From NCBI GenBank assembly GCA_017472635.1, contig JAFUPU010000025.1:1-37310 (forward strand): 37,310 nucleotides of DNA, read 5' to 3'. This DNA comes from Bacteroidaceae bacterium. GTDB taxonomy: Bacteria; Bacteroidota; Bacteroidia; Bacteroidales; Bacteroidaceae. Both the position numbers and the translations under genes were made by a program. Below the pieces are notes generated by a model that was not told the origin of the DNA, ran no database searches, and saw nothing but the letters and a program-made list of their open reading frames with translations. Positions 1 to 7,423 of this stretch are shown piece after piece (the stretch's first letter is position 1; each line of letters begins with the position of its first letter).

Positions 1-142
1 TGACGCAGATTTAGCGGATGACCGCGGATTATTTATTATATGCAACTATCAACTCCTCAACCCTTCAACCAATTTAATGGCACGCAGATGACGCGGATTT
101 AGCGGATGACCGCGGATTATTTAATATATGCAACTATCAACT
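1..142. repeat. 54-bp direct repeat, two copies
   Basis: Positions 1-54 and 89-142 are the same 54-bp sequence with two mismatches. Each copy starts with a GCGGAT-rich part and ends in TGCAACTATCAACT. GCGGAT-rich intergenic repeats of this sort are familiar in Bacteroidales genomes (general knowledge). Only two copies are in view and the first begins at the window edge, so the array may continue to the left. There are no CRISPR-like regular spacers. Confidence 0.85.
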
Positions 143-190
143 GTCAACTATCGACTATCAACGATGAACTATCAACAATGAACTATCAAC
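131..190. repeat. short imperfect ACTATCAAC repeats
   Basis: The motif ACTATCAAC, with variants such as ACTATCGAC and AACTATCAAC, recurs about every 10-20 bp across this stretch. It looks like slipped-strand expansion of the tail of the neighbouring direct repeat. No coding frame is supported. Confidence 0.6.
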
Positions 191-229
191 TATTTAGAAG
201 GGGTTGAAAGGAGGATGAAACGTCCTCCC

Positions 230-284
230 TTCACCCGTAACAGTTTGTGTCACATTGAGATATGGGTGAAATGAAACGAACGGA
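230..284. repeat. dispersed intergenic repeat, family 1, left copy
   Basis: A 55-bp element opening with TTCACCC and closing near GGGTGAAATGAAAC. It matches 34295-34349 at 47 of 55 positions by hand alignment, in the same orientation. The ends TTCACCC and GGGTGAA are inverted and can form a stem, with an inner TGTG-t-CACA hairpin. It lies in a gene-free stretch and is likely a non-coding dispersed repeat. Confidence 0.75.
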
Positions 285-294
285 GGGGAGTGAA

Positions 295-368
295 GGAATG
301 ACAGTTAGTGGTTGAGGGTTGATAGTTAGTAGTGGAGGAATGACAGTTAGTGGTTGAGGATTGATAGT
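295..368. repeat. 32-bp direct repeat, two copies at 42-bp period
   Basis: Positions 295-326 and 337-368 carry the same 32-bp sequence beginning GGAATGACAGTTAGTGG, with a single mismatch. The period is 42 bp. There is no coding frame, and the repeat sits directly downstream of the family 1 repeat. Confidence 0.75.
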
Positions 369-439
369 GGAAATTGTCCGCTTTTCACTTTCCTTTCTTT
401 CACGTTCGATTATCGGCCAAAGAAAAGTCCCAGGACTGA

Positions 440-530
440 GGGTGCCGGGTGGCAGGACCCAGCCCCGCCAGTCGCAGGACAGAACCGCATGAGTCCCAGG
501 ATAAAACGGCGTGAGTCCTGGAGATTTTTC
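440..530. repeat. dispersed intergenic repeat, family 2, left copy
   Basis: This stretch contains several units related to GTGAGTCCTGG: GCAGGAC, CGCATGAGTCCCAGG and GGCGTGAGTCCTGG. The same kind of units (GCAGGACTCA, GCGTGAGTCCTGC, CTGAATCCTGCC) occur at 34553-34610. Family 1 precedes family 2 in both places. The match is by eye and imperfect, so boundaries are approximate. Confidence 0.55.
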
Positions 531-813
531 AAGAAAAGAAGGATATTTTCCAAGAAAGAGAGCGGAACTTTCTGAAAAGAATGAAGAATCGTCCTCCCCT
601 ACCCGGGAAAAAGTTTTTTCAGACGGGGAGAAAAACTTTTCAGGTGAGGGAGGGAAATGGCGGAGGTGAAGGTAGGGAAAGCAACCAAGAAAAAGGTGAC
701 GCCAAGAGTTGAACAAGAATTGCTACAATGGCAAAGGTGAAGAATCCCAAGTGAAAAATCGTCATTCTTCAGAAGGACGAAAAAACAGAAATTCATAAAT
801 AGTTGCTCTATTT
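531..813. other. gene-free purine-rich stretch
   Basis: No credible gene is seen here. The stretch is strongly purine-rich on the plus strand and includes an inverted repeat, AAAAGTTTTT (609-618) against AAAAACTTTT (631-640). The open frames crossing it on either strand have no recognisable protein character and are probably spurious. Confidence 0.5.
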
Positions 814-845
814 TTTGCACAGTTAACCATTTTTGCATATATTTG
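814..845 (+). promoter_or_regulatory. Bacteroidota-type promoter for the 850-1016 transcript
   Basis: TTTG at 814-817 (-33 box) and TATATTTG at 838-845 (-7 box, TAnnTTTG) are separated by exactly 20 bp. This is the closest match to the Bacteroidota housekeeping promoter in the first kilobase. A start of transcription near 850-852 is expected. The next gene starts at 1170, so the promoter serves either a long leader or an independent small RNA. Confidence 0.7.
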
Positions 846-849
846 CCCC

Positions 850-1016
850 GTCAAATACTTGCAGGGGCAGGTGTTGACGACTGACATTGTGGAAAATATA
901 GCGTTTGCTGTTATTCTATATCGTTGTTGAAACTTAGGAACTTTCAAAGATTATACGGTAAAGAGTAAGATGGCAGATGCCTGCGTATAACGTAGGTACA
1001 TCTTGTTCCTTTTTTT
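850..1016 (+). ncRNA. candidate structured small RNA, about 165 nt
   Basis: The interval runs from a strong promoter (814-845) to an intrinsic terminator (975-1016) and has no convincing ORF. Visible pairings include ATATAG (896-901) with CTATAT (916-921), flanked by TGACGAC facing GTTGTTG (some G-U pairs). ATAC..GCAGG (855-865) could also pair with CCTGCGTAT (980-988) as an alternative to the terminator. Length and a long-hairpin shape would suit a 6S-like RNA, but I do not recognise the sequence and do not claim that identity. The alternative is an attenuated 5' leader of the caspase operon. Confidence 0.5.
975..1016 (+). terminator. intrinsic terminator
   Basis: AGATG-CCTGCG (975-985), loop TATAA, then CGTAGG-TA-CATCT (991-1003) forms an 11-bp stem with a 2-nt bulge and one G-U pair. 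A short spacer and a run of seven T (1010-1016) follow. It ends the candidate small RNA and separates it from the gene starting at 1170. Confidence 0.65.
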
Positions 1017-1169
1017 ATTCCATAACCCGGATTGCCAAAGCTTTCAATATACGAAAGAATCTCAAAAAAAGATGTACGTGCGTTTTTTATATGATTCCTT
1101 TTAGAATATATTGCTTTCACTATCTTTTCTGCTAACCAAGAGAGAGAGAAACAAAAGACGAAACTATAT

Positions 1170-3197
1170 ATGAAAACACTATTAAAAGGGATCCTTACCG
1201 CATTAATCATAGGAATAGGAAGCTGTTGTACAACAACTTACGCACAAACGGAAAAAGAGTCTAAGACTGAGTACACCTACAATCAAAAGGAAACTCCACA
1301 AGGCATAGACAATTATTTATTAGCAACTTATTATTATAACGGAAAGAAAACATTCAATCTCCGCAACTACTATATCAGCTCCACCTCGGGAGAGGTTATT
1401 TCTATGAAGATCAATCCTTCAGGAAGTTCTTTTGCCTTATTGACTCGCAAAGATCAAACAAATAGAGTTAGCATTCACGATCTTTGGGAAACCGAAAAGA
1501 AATTACATGAATTCAATAACTTATATAAACCTCAAAGCATATGTTATACTCCTGACGCCAAGAATCTTATAGTTGGCACTGAAAAATTCATTTTCACTTT
1601 TGACGCACGGACATATACAATAAAAGACAGAATGTCTATTCCCTTTGCCGCCCATTTAATAACAGTTAGCCCCAATGGATATTACTTAATTCGAAAAGAA
1701 TTTGAAATAAACGCTAAGATCAATTGTATTGCATTTTCTGATGACAGTAACACGTTTGCCGTTTTAACCGATGACGGGATTCTCTCCACTTATGAGACCA
1801 GTCAATTTTTCATTTTGCAAAACTACGAGGCCATGGGAGAAGCCTTGTACTGTGAATTTCACCCCGATAACAAATACATTTCTGTTGTTAGTAGTGACAA
1901 ACGCATTGCCATAATCAACCTTTTAGATGATAGTGACCGAACTTATATAGACAACTATACAGGCGGTACTTCTGAAACTCGTTTTGTAAAAGACAGAAAG
2001 ACACAAATTTTATTAGTCTATAACACTACCAACGGTGTCATCTACAAGTTAATGAGCGAACTCCCCCCTTACTATACCAAGTTGTTGGCTGATGAATTGG
2101 AAGCCAGAATGAATGATTGGATGAAACAAATGCCTAACGAAACATTGGAAGAATATAACTTGCGTGTCAACGAAGAGACCCGTATACAACAAATGCATTT
2201 ATTCGAGCAAGAAATAGCGACCCGCATGGCAGACAATATGGTACAAATGGCAAACATCTCTTTCGGTGATTATAATCCCGAATCAAACATGTTAGCTATC
2301 AAATTCGACAACATGCCTACCATTTATTTAGATGTACCAACTGATGAATTAAATTACTTTACAAATCCTAAAGATTTAGAATTCTATAACGTTAAATATG
2401 GTCTGACCAAAGAAGATAAATTTGAGCTTATATACGCTCATGTCCACAACAAAGTGACCGGCAAGACCTATATCTTTGACAACCAGAAACGCCAATCATT
2501 GGAATATTTAAAGTCTGATGAAAAGTTTGTACCAATTGAAGTAATCAAAGAATCCAACATGAAAGAATTGCGATTGATAGAAATCAAAGAAAATGTAGTA
2601 CAAATCGCAAAACAAAGCAATACAATTTCAGACCATACAAATATTTCTATTAAATCAAACGTCATCTCATCCACTGATGCTAACGGACAGAAGATTATGA
2701 ATTATGTGGTCAATTTCTCCTATCAAGTTAAATTAGGTTTTTCAGCACAAGAGGATTTTTCCCCTGGCAAATATAGAACCGAAGAATCAGGTGCAGCAAT
2801 GTCGATGCTTGCCATCATCAAACAGGCTTTCGAAGAAGAATTTTCGCCTTTTGTCGAAAGCGGCAAAAAGCTCCAAGTAAAGATTACGGGTATGGCTGAT
2901 GCACTTCCCATCAATGGACGCATTGCTTACGATGGTTGCTATGGGAACTACACCAACGAACCTGTTTATGTAAACAACGAACTGAGCAACCTCACCGTAG
3001 CCAGTACAAAAGGAGTGACCCAAAACGAACAATTAGCATTTTTGCGTGCATTGGGTGTTAAAAACCATATTTCAAAAAACATCAATGGTTTCTCAATCAT
3101 GAACACCGACTATAAATACTATATTGAAGTAAACCAAGGTAAAGGAGGAAAATTCCGTCGAACCAATGTAGAATTGACATTTATCGATGCATTATAA
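1170..3197 (+). CDS. exported beta-propeller-like protein, first gene of caspase operon
   Basis: 675 residues with an N-terminal export signal (hydrophobic segment about 5-25, ending TTTYAQ). SCC at about 18-20 could alternatively be a lipobox. Residues about 70-295 show repeated short beta-rich units with WD40-like phrases (ISMKINPSGSSFALL, INCIAFSDDSNTFAVL, ALYCEFHPDNKYISVV), suggesting a beta-propeller. Residues about 311-446 form a module also found in the next protein, with the core W..(Q)MPNETLEEYNLRVNEETR and a later TGKTYIFD. The C-terminal part (about 505-675), including KLQVKITGMADALPING, may be a peptidoglycan-binding or OmpA-like fold, but that is weak. The next start codon overlaps this gene's end, or lies 22 nt after it. 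I know no named family. A sensor or scaffold role for the caspase is inference from linkage. Confidence 0.8.
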   Translation: MKTLLKGILTALIIGIGSCCTTTYAQTEKESKTEYTYNQKETPQGIDNYLLATYYYNGKKTFNLRNYYISSTSGEVISMKINPSGSSFALLTRKDQTNRVSIHDLWETEKKLHEFNNLYKPQSICYTPDAKNLIVGTEKFIFTFDARTYTIKDRMSIPFAAHLITVSPNGYYLIRKEFEINAKINCIAFSDDSNTFAVLTDDGILSTYETSQFFILQNYEAMGEALYCEFHPDNKYISVVSSDKRIAIINLLDDSDRTYIDNYTGGTSETRFVKDRKTQILLVYNTTNGVIYKLMSELPPYYTKLLADELEARMNDWMKQMPNETLEEYNLRVNEETRIQQMHLFEQEIATRMADNMVQMANISFGDYNPESNMLAIKFDNMPTIYLDVPTDELNYFTNPKDLEFYNVKYGLTKEDKFELIYAHVHNKVTGKTYIFDNQKRQSLEYLKSDEKFVPIEVIKESNMKELRLIEIKENVVQIAKQSNTISDHTNISIKSNVISSTDANGQKIMNYVVNFSYQVKLGFSAQEDFSPGKYRTEESGAAMSMLAIIKQAFEEEFSPFVESGKKLQVKITGMADALPINGRIAYDGCYGNYTNEPVYVNNELSNLTVASTKGVTQNEQLAFLRALGVKNHISKNINGFSIMNTDYKYYIEVNQGKGGKFRRTNVELTFIDAL

Positions 3198-3219
3198 CAA
3201 AAAATATAAGATATACAGA

Positions 3220-5763
3220 ATGAAAAAATATACATTATTGCTATTCTTTTTATTTGGAGTATCCACGAACTTCCAGTTATCAGCACAAAGCCTCGAAGAT
3301 GCAATCAACAGTCATCTGCTATTCAAGAAATTACGTATAGAAAATGCACCTAAATCTGATATCTACGATGCTCTTTATGATTGCTACACAAAGTATGTAC
3401 CTCTCTTATTTGAGAATACCCCTAACACACAAATTTATGAGCGAGCCAAGCATGGTCTATACGAAATTCATCCTTTCCTTCAAAATGGCGCGTCGTATTA
3501 TTCAAGCCAAGGAATGCAACAAAAAGCATTATTGTTTGCACAAGCCTATATGGATATTCCTATGATGGAAGCTTTCAAAAATGATGTTTTTGCACGAAAA
3601 GAACATTTTGCCACAATAGCCTATTTTGCTGCCGCAGGTACATTCAACATACAGGATTATGGCAAGGCTATCAACTACTTCAAGGCATATTTAAGCACTA
3701 ACGAACAAGAACACCGCAAGGATGTATACACTTTTATGGCAAAGGCTTGCATAAACATAAAAGATTACGAGCAGGCTATGAACGTTCTTGATGAAGCGTG
3801 CGAACAATATCCATCAGATTTCAACCTACTTTCTAGTGCTATCAATCATTGCATAGAGCAAAAGGATTACACGAATTTACAACGGTTTATAGCCAAAGCT
3901 ATAGAACTTCGTCCCGAAGACGATACTTTACAAAATATTCAAGGTATGCTTTATGAAGAGACACTACAATTTCAAAAGGCATTACATATCTATACCCGCA
4001 TGAAACAAGCGAATCCTAACAGTCTAAGCATCAATCAACATATAGCTTTAAACTATTATAACTTAGGTGTATTACATTACAACAAAGCGAGTATCGAGAC
4101 TGACAAAAAAGATGCCAATCGATACAGACGCCAATCCCAAGAATATTTCTCAGCCGCTGCCACAACTTTAGAAACCATCATTGCCAACATCCCCAATTCT
4201 ACAAAATATATGCAAGCATTAGCTATAGCTTATAGCTGCATTGGAGACCAAAAACAATTAGAGACCGTTAATAGCAAATTATCAGACATAGGAGGAGAAA
4301 TCATTACCGTCAATACAATACCAGCGCTTATTTCTTACTCTGATAAGGAAACAACATCACCATCCTCTCCATCAGAACCCTATAATGACGAATTCTACAC
4401 ATCTAATTCCCACAAAGTGCCACGCTATTCACAATATGCCAAGGAATATGTAGAAAGTCGAATTAAAACATGGCAAGTCAAAGATCCTTATGAAACAGTT
4501 GCCGAGTATCAAATTCGAGTAAACGAGCAAAGTCGTGATGCCAAGGTTAAAGAACTTTTAAAAAAAGCGGAAGAAGAGTACATTGATAACTATGCTAAAC
4601 TCATACGTCTGAATGACCTCAATTTGCATACCTACGATGCTGATCATGAAACCTTCTTAATCGAATCAAAATACGGAAATTTGGTACTCTCCGTTCCCCG
4701 CGCCAATAACGAAGCCCGCATATTTGAAAACAGTTGGAGTGGCATACAGCTTAAAGACCCACTATTTTATATCAACAATGACAAGTTAATGTTACTAAGT
4801 TTGACTTTCGTTACACCTACTGGCAATACTTACCGTTACGACGGTGATAAAGCGTTAGACTATACAGAAACGGTAGTAAACATCAACTTCGATCCCATAC
4901 AAGGCGATTTGTATGCATCTAATTCAAACAATAATATACAACAAGGTAATATCAATCGCCAAGAAGTAAAAGCTGTATTACCACACTCTGATGTGGATAT
5001 TAATATCCCAAAAATAAAGAAAAAGAAAGAAAGTGTTTATGCACTAATTATTGCTAATGAGAACTATAGTATGGTATCAAAAGTACCTTATGCCCTGAAT
5101 GATGGTGAAATATTTGCCCAATATTGCGAAAAGACATTGGGATTGCCGTCACGAAACATACTGCTTTACCGGGATGCCTCCTATGGTATCATGCTCAACG
5201 CCATGGAAAGAATCAAGCGACTCTCCAAGGCACGTGGAGGCGACATAAAGATCATCTTCTATTATGCCGGACATGGTGTTCCCGATGAAACCAGCCGGGA
5301 AGCCTACCTGCTTCCTATTGACTCTGACGGCAAACAGACAAAGGTCTGTTATCCGCTGAACGACCTCTACAAAGAGTTAGGTAACCTACAAGCTGAATCA
5401 GTCGCAATATTCTTAGATGCGTGTTTTAGCGGAGCCAAACGCAATGGTGGCATGGTCACCGATGCACGCGGTGTAGCCATCAAACCACGTCCTACAGCAC
5501 CGACCGGTCGAATGGTGGTATTCAGTGCAGCCTCAGACACCGAAACAGCCCTACCCTATGAAGAAAAAGAGCACGGCATGTTCACCTACTTCCTGCTTAA
5601 GAAGTTGCAAGAGACTAAAGGCAATGTCACCATGAAAGAATTAGGAAATTACATTCGTAAACGTGTAACCAGCGAGTCGGTACTTATCAACAACAAATTG
5701 CAAACCCCAACTGTCAGACCATCGGATAACATTTCCGAAATTTGGGAAGATATGAAGTTATAA
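3220..5763 (+). CDS. exported TPR-caspase-like (C14) protease
   Basis: 847 residues from the ATG at 3220, chosen over the ATG at 3187 because it gives a clean signal peptide (MKKYTLLLFFLFGVS..LSAQ). Residues about 130-350 are TPR-like helical repeats (KDYEQAMNVLDEACEQYP, QFQKALHIYTRMKQANP). Residues about 412-549 repeat the module of the preceding protein (W....DPYETVAEYQIRVNEQSR, later TGNTYRYD). A lysine-rich hinge at about 597-603 leads into a caspase-like p20 domain. There the catalytic pair is visible: His685 in YYAGHG and Cys735 in LDACFSG, both intact. The length and fusion are unusual. Base composition rises sharply around 5150, inside the protease domain. The target is unknown, and activity after export is inferred. 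Confidence 0.88.
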   Translation: MKKYTLLLFFLFGVSTNFQLSAQSLEDAINSHLLFKKLRIENAPKSDIYDALYDCYTKYVPLLFENTPNTQIYERAKHGLYEIHPFLQNGASYYSSQGMQQKALLFAQAYMDIPMMEAFKNDVFARKEHFATIAYFAAAGTFNIQDYGKAINYFKAYLSTNEQEHRKDVYTFMAKACINIKDYEQAMNVLDEACEQYPSDFNLLSSAINHCIEQKDYTNLQRFIAKAIELRPEDDTLQNIQGMLYEETLQFQKALHIYTRMKQANPNSLSINQHIALNYYNLGVLHYNKASIETDKKDANRYRRQSQEYFSAAATTLETIIANIPNSTKYMQALAIAYSCIGDQKQLETVNSKLSDIGGEIITVNTIPALISYSDKETTSPSSPSEPYNDEFYTSNSHKVPRYSQYAKEYVESRIKTWQVKDPYETVAEYQIRVNEQSRDAKVKELLKKAEEEYIDNYAKLIRLNDLNLHTYDADHETFLIESKYGNLVLSVPRANNEARIFENSWSGIQLKDPLFYINNDKLMLLSLTFVTPTGNTYRYDGDKALDYTETVVNINFDPIQGDLYASNSNNNIQQGNINRQEVKAVLPHSDVDINIPKIKKKKESVYALIIANENYSMVSKVPYALNDGEIFAQYCEKTLGLPSRNILLYRDASYGIMLNAMERIKRLSKARGGDIKIIFYYAGHGVPDETSREAYLLPIDSDGKQTKVCYPLNDLYKELGNLQAESVAIFLDACFSGAKRNGGMVTDARGVAIKPRPTAPTGRMVVFSAASDTETALPYEEKEHGMFTYFLLKKLQETKGNVTMKELGNYIRKRVTSESVLINNKLQTPTVRPSDNISEIWEDMKL

Positions 5764-5807
5764 CCTATAATAGAGATATTATTAACAGACAAAAATATGT
5801 AAAAAAA

Positions 5808-6680
5808 ATGAAAGTCTTTCACCTATATATCACCTTATACCTATTTTTATCTTCCGTTGTACTCCACGCCCAACAGACAGAAAAGGTGCGTGCCGAATAC
5901 ATCTATTATGCACCTGAGAATGTAACTTTGGAGGCAGCCAAGCGCACTGCATTGGAGCGTGCCAAAATACAAGCCATTGCCGATGAATTCGGCACAATGG
6001 TGTCGCAAAGCAATGCCACCTTCATGACCAATCGGGATGGAGAGTCGAACACCGACTTCTTCTCTTTGGGAGGAAGTGAAGTGAAAGGTGAATGGATAGA
6101 GACCATCGGCGAACCTGCGTACAGCATCAGCTACGAACAAGGGATGTTGGCGGTAAAATGTGTTGTAAACGGACGGATACGTGAAATCACAACCAATCAG
6201 GTTGACTTAAAGATAGAGATTTTACGCAATGGAACTGAAAAGAGGTTCGAATCGGACAGATTTAAAAACGGAGATGACTTCTTCCTCAATTTTCAGTCCC
6301 CCAAAGACGGTTACCTTGCAGTCTATCTGGTTGATGGCACCCAAACAGCCTACTGTCTGTTGCCATACCGTTCGCAGACCGAAGGCATATTCCCGGTAAA
6401 AGCGAACCAGCCGTATACGTTATTCTCTATCAAACATGCCCCTATAGCAGAGAGGCAACTGGTTGACGAATATGTGATGACAACCGCCCAAATGGCTGAA
6501 TACAACCAAGTTTATGTCATCTATTCGCCCAACCCTTTCACTAAAGCGATAGATATGCGCGGAGGAACACTCATCCCCCGCACACTCTCGTTTGAAGATT
6601 TCCATAAATGGCTTGCTGATTGCCGCAAGTCAGACAAAGAGATGCAGGTGAGAAACAGCACCATCTTGATTGAGAAATAA
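5808..6680 (+). CDS. exported DUF4384 protein, third gene of caspase operon
   Basis: 290 residues from the ATG at 5808; an upstream in-frame ATG at 5742 overlaps the caspase gene and would hide the signal peptide (MKVFHLYITLYLFLSSVVLHAQ). Residues about 40-65 (LEAAKRTALERAKIQAIADEFG) resemble the N-terminal part of LPP20/FlgT-like proteins. Residues about 133-245 fit DUF4384: KRFESDRFKNGDDFFL, DGYLAVYLVDG, and a later YVIYSPNPF. DUF4384 domains are known to occur beside or fused to caspase-like proteases, which matches the neighbour. It follows the caspase stop by 44 nt and is probably cotranscribed. Its function is unknown; envelope location is inferred from the signal peptide. Confidence 0.8.
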   Translation: MKVFHLYITLYLFLSSVVLHAQQTEKVRAEYIYYAPENVTLEAAKRTALERAKIQAIADEFGTMVSQSNATFMTNRDGESNTDFFSLGGSEVKGEWIETIGEPAYSISYEQGMLAVKCVVNGRIREITTNQVDLKIEILRNGTEKRFESDRFKNGDDFFLNFQSPKDGYLAVYLVDGTQTAYCLLPYRSQTEGIFPVKANQPYTLFSIKHAPIAERQLVDEYVMTTAQMAEYNQVYVIYSPNPFTKAIDMRGGTLIPRTLSFEDFHKWLADCRKSDKEMQVRNSTILIEK

Positions 6681-6723
6681 CGTACAATATCGGTCTGATT
6701 CTCTACACCTCCATCTCAGTATA

Positions 6724-6795
6724 AGTGAAGAACTCACTAAAGAGTTACCCCACGGCATCTACATTGTAGGTGGAAAGAAAGTGGTAATCAAATAG
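6724..6795 (+). pseudogene. remnant of a C-terminal secretion/sorting tail
   Basis: An open frame ends in ELPHGIYIVGGKKVVIK and a TAG stop at 6793-6795. The pattern LPxGIYIVxGKKVVIK is the typical last strand of the type IX-like C-terminal sorting domain of secreted Bacteroidota proteins (from memory of such tails). No start or body of a gene precedes it, and its frame differs from the DUF4384 gene. It is likely the 3' scar of a deleted gene. It is short, so chance resemblance is possible. Confidence 0.5.
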
Positions 6796-6836
6796 ATGCC
6801 ACATAGTAGGTTTTAATAAGGAACTGATTACAGATA

Positions 6837-6864
6837 GAGGACGCTCCCCGGTGGAAGCGTCCTC
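6837..6864 (+). terminator. terminator hairpin after caspase operon
   Basis: GAGGACGCT (6837-6845) and AGCGTCCTC (6856-6864) form a perfect 9-bp stem with a 10-nt loop, followed by a pyrimidine-rich but not T-only tail. It most plausibly ends the transcript of the caspase operon or of the lost gene upstream. Confidence 0.55.
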
Positions 6865-6964
6865 TTCCTGTAGTATATAAGTTGAAGAAGGCAACTCCGT
6901 GAAGCTATTCACTCGGGTAAGTCGGGCTACTCACTTAGTGTAGAGCAATCTACTCATCCGATAT

Positions 6965-6996
6965 GAACCGACCGATTCACGTGAGTGAGTCGGTTC
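6965..6996. terminator. hairpin downstream of the GntR gene
   Basis: GAACCGAC (6965-6972) and GTCGGTTC (6989-6996) are a perfect 8-bp inverted repeat enclosing TCACGTGA. It lies about 60 bp beyond the end of the minus-strand GntR gene and may end that operon, although there is no clear T run. Confidence 0.4.
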
Positions 6997-7054
6997 AGGA
7001 AGATGGATTCTCGGGCTGACGAGACCTTGTACATAGGCCCAAGAAACATTATGA

Positions 7055-7423
7055 TTAAGGGTTATCCTTGAGATACTCCCCATAGAGACGTGCCACCCCT
7101 TCGGGTGAGAGTCCCATTTCGCGGAACTGTTTCAATATCTCCGGCAACTCCACCTGCATAAAGTGGGTTTTACGTTGCTGTCTTATAGCCTCAACAGCTC
7201 CGTGTGAGACAAAATAGCCTAACCCGCGCTTGTTGTAGATGATTTCCTGACTCTGCAGGTAATCGTAGCTACGTACCACAGTGTTGACATTGACCTCAAC
7301 GGTAACGGCATATTCGCGTACAGAGGGGATACGTCCCTCTTCGACATAAAGTCCCTGACAGATTTCGTCGCAGATACGGTCTGCAATCTGCAGATAGATG
7401 GGGCAGCTCTCTTTAAACTTCAT
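7055..7423 (-). CDS. GntR-family transcriptional regulator, YtrA type
   Basis: 122 residues. The N-terminal winged helix-turn-helix is clear: PIYLQIADRICDEI, then GRIPSVREYAVTVEVNVNTVVRSYDYL and the wing IIYNKRGLGYFV. Only a short tail follows instead of a large effector domain, which is the hallmark of the YtrA subgroup. These regulators normally repress ABC-transporter operons of which they are part. Here the ATG shares one base with the permease stop (TGATG), indicating translational coupling. The operator is probably the dyad at 9239-9278, which would make the operon self-repressed. The inducer is unknown; in other bacteria it is often cell-envelope stress. Confidence 0.9.
   Translation of the reverse strand: MKFKESCPIYLQIADRICDEICQGLYVEEGRIPSVREYAVTVEVNVNTVVRSYDYLQSQEIIYNKRGLGYFVSHGAVEAIRQQRKTHFMQVELPEILKQFREMGLSPEGVARLYGEYLKDNP

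Larger units (their letters stand above)
6681..7054. other. intergenic region with hairpins and a gene remnant
   Basis: No complete gene is seen. The stretch holds the remnant at 6724-6795, a terminator hairpin at 6837-6864 and a second hairpin at 6965-6996. It separates the caspase operon from the convergent ABC-transporter operon. Confidence 0.6.

Noticed and set aside
1-142. Possible CRISPR array from the 54-bp direct repeats
   Set aside because: Only two copies, the repeat is too long, and there is no series of equal-sized spacers and no cas gene.
231-716. 161-residue minus-strand open frame
   Set aside because: It runs through the repeat elements and its translation repeats itself (TINPQPLTVIP) because of the DNA direct repeats. 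No protein character is seen.
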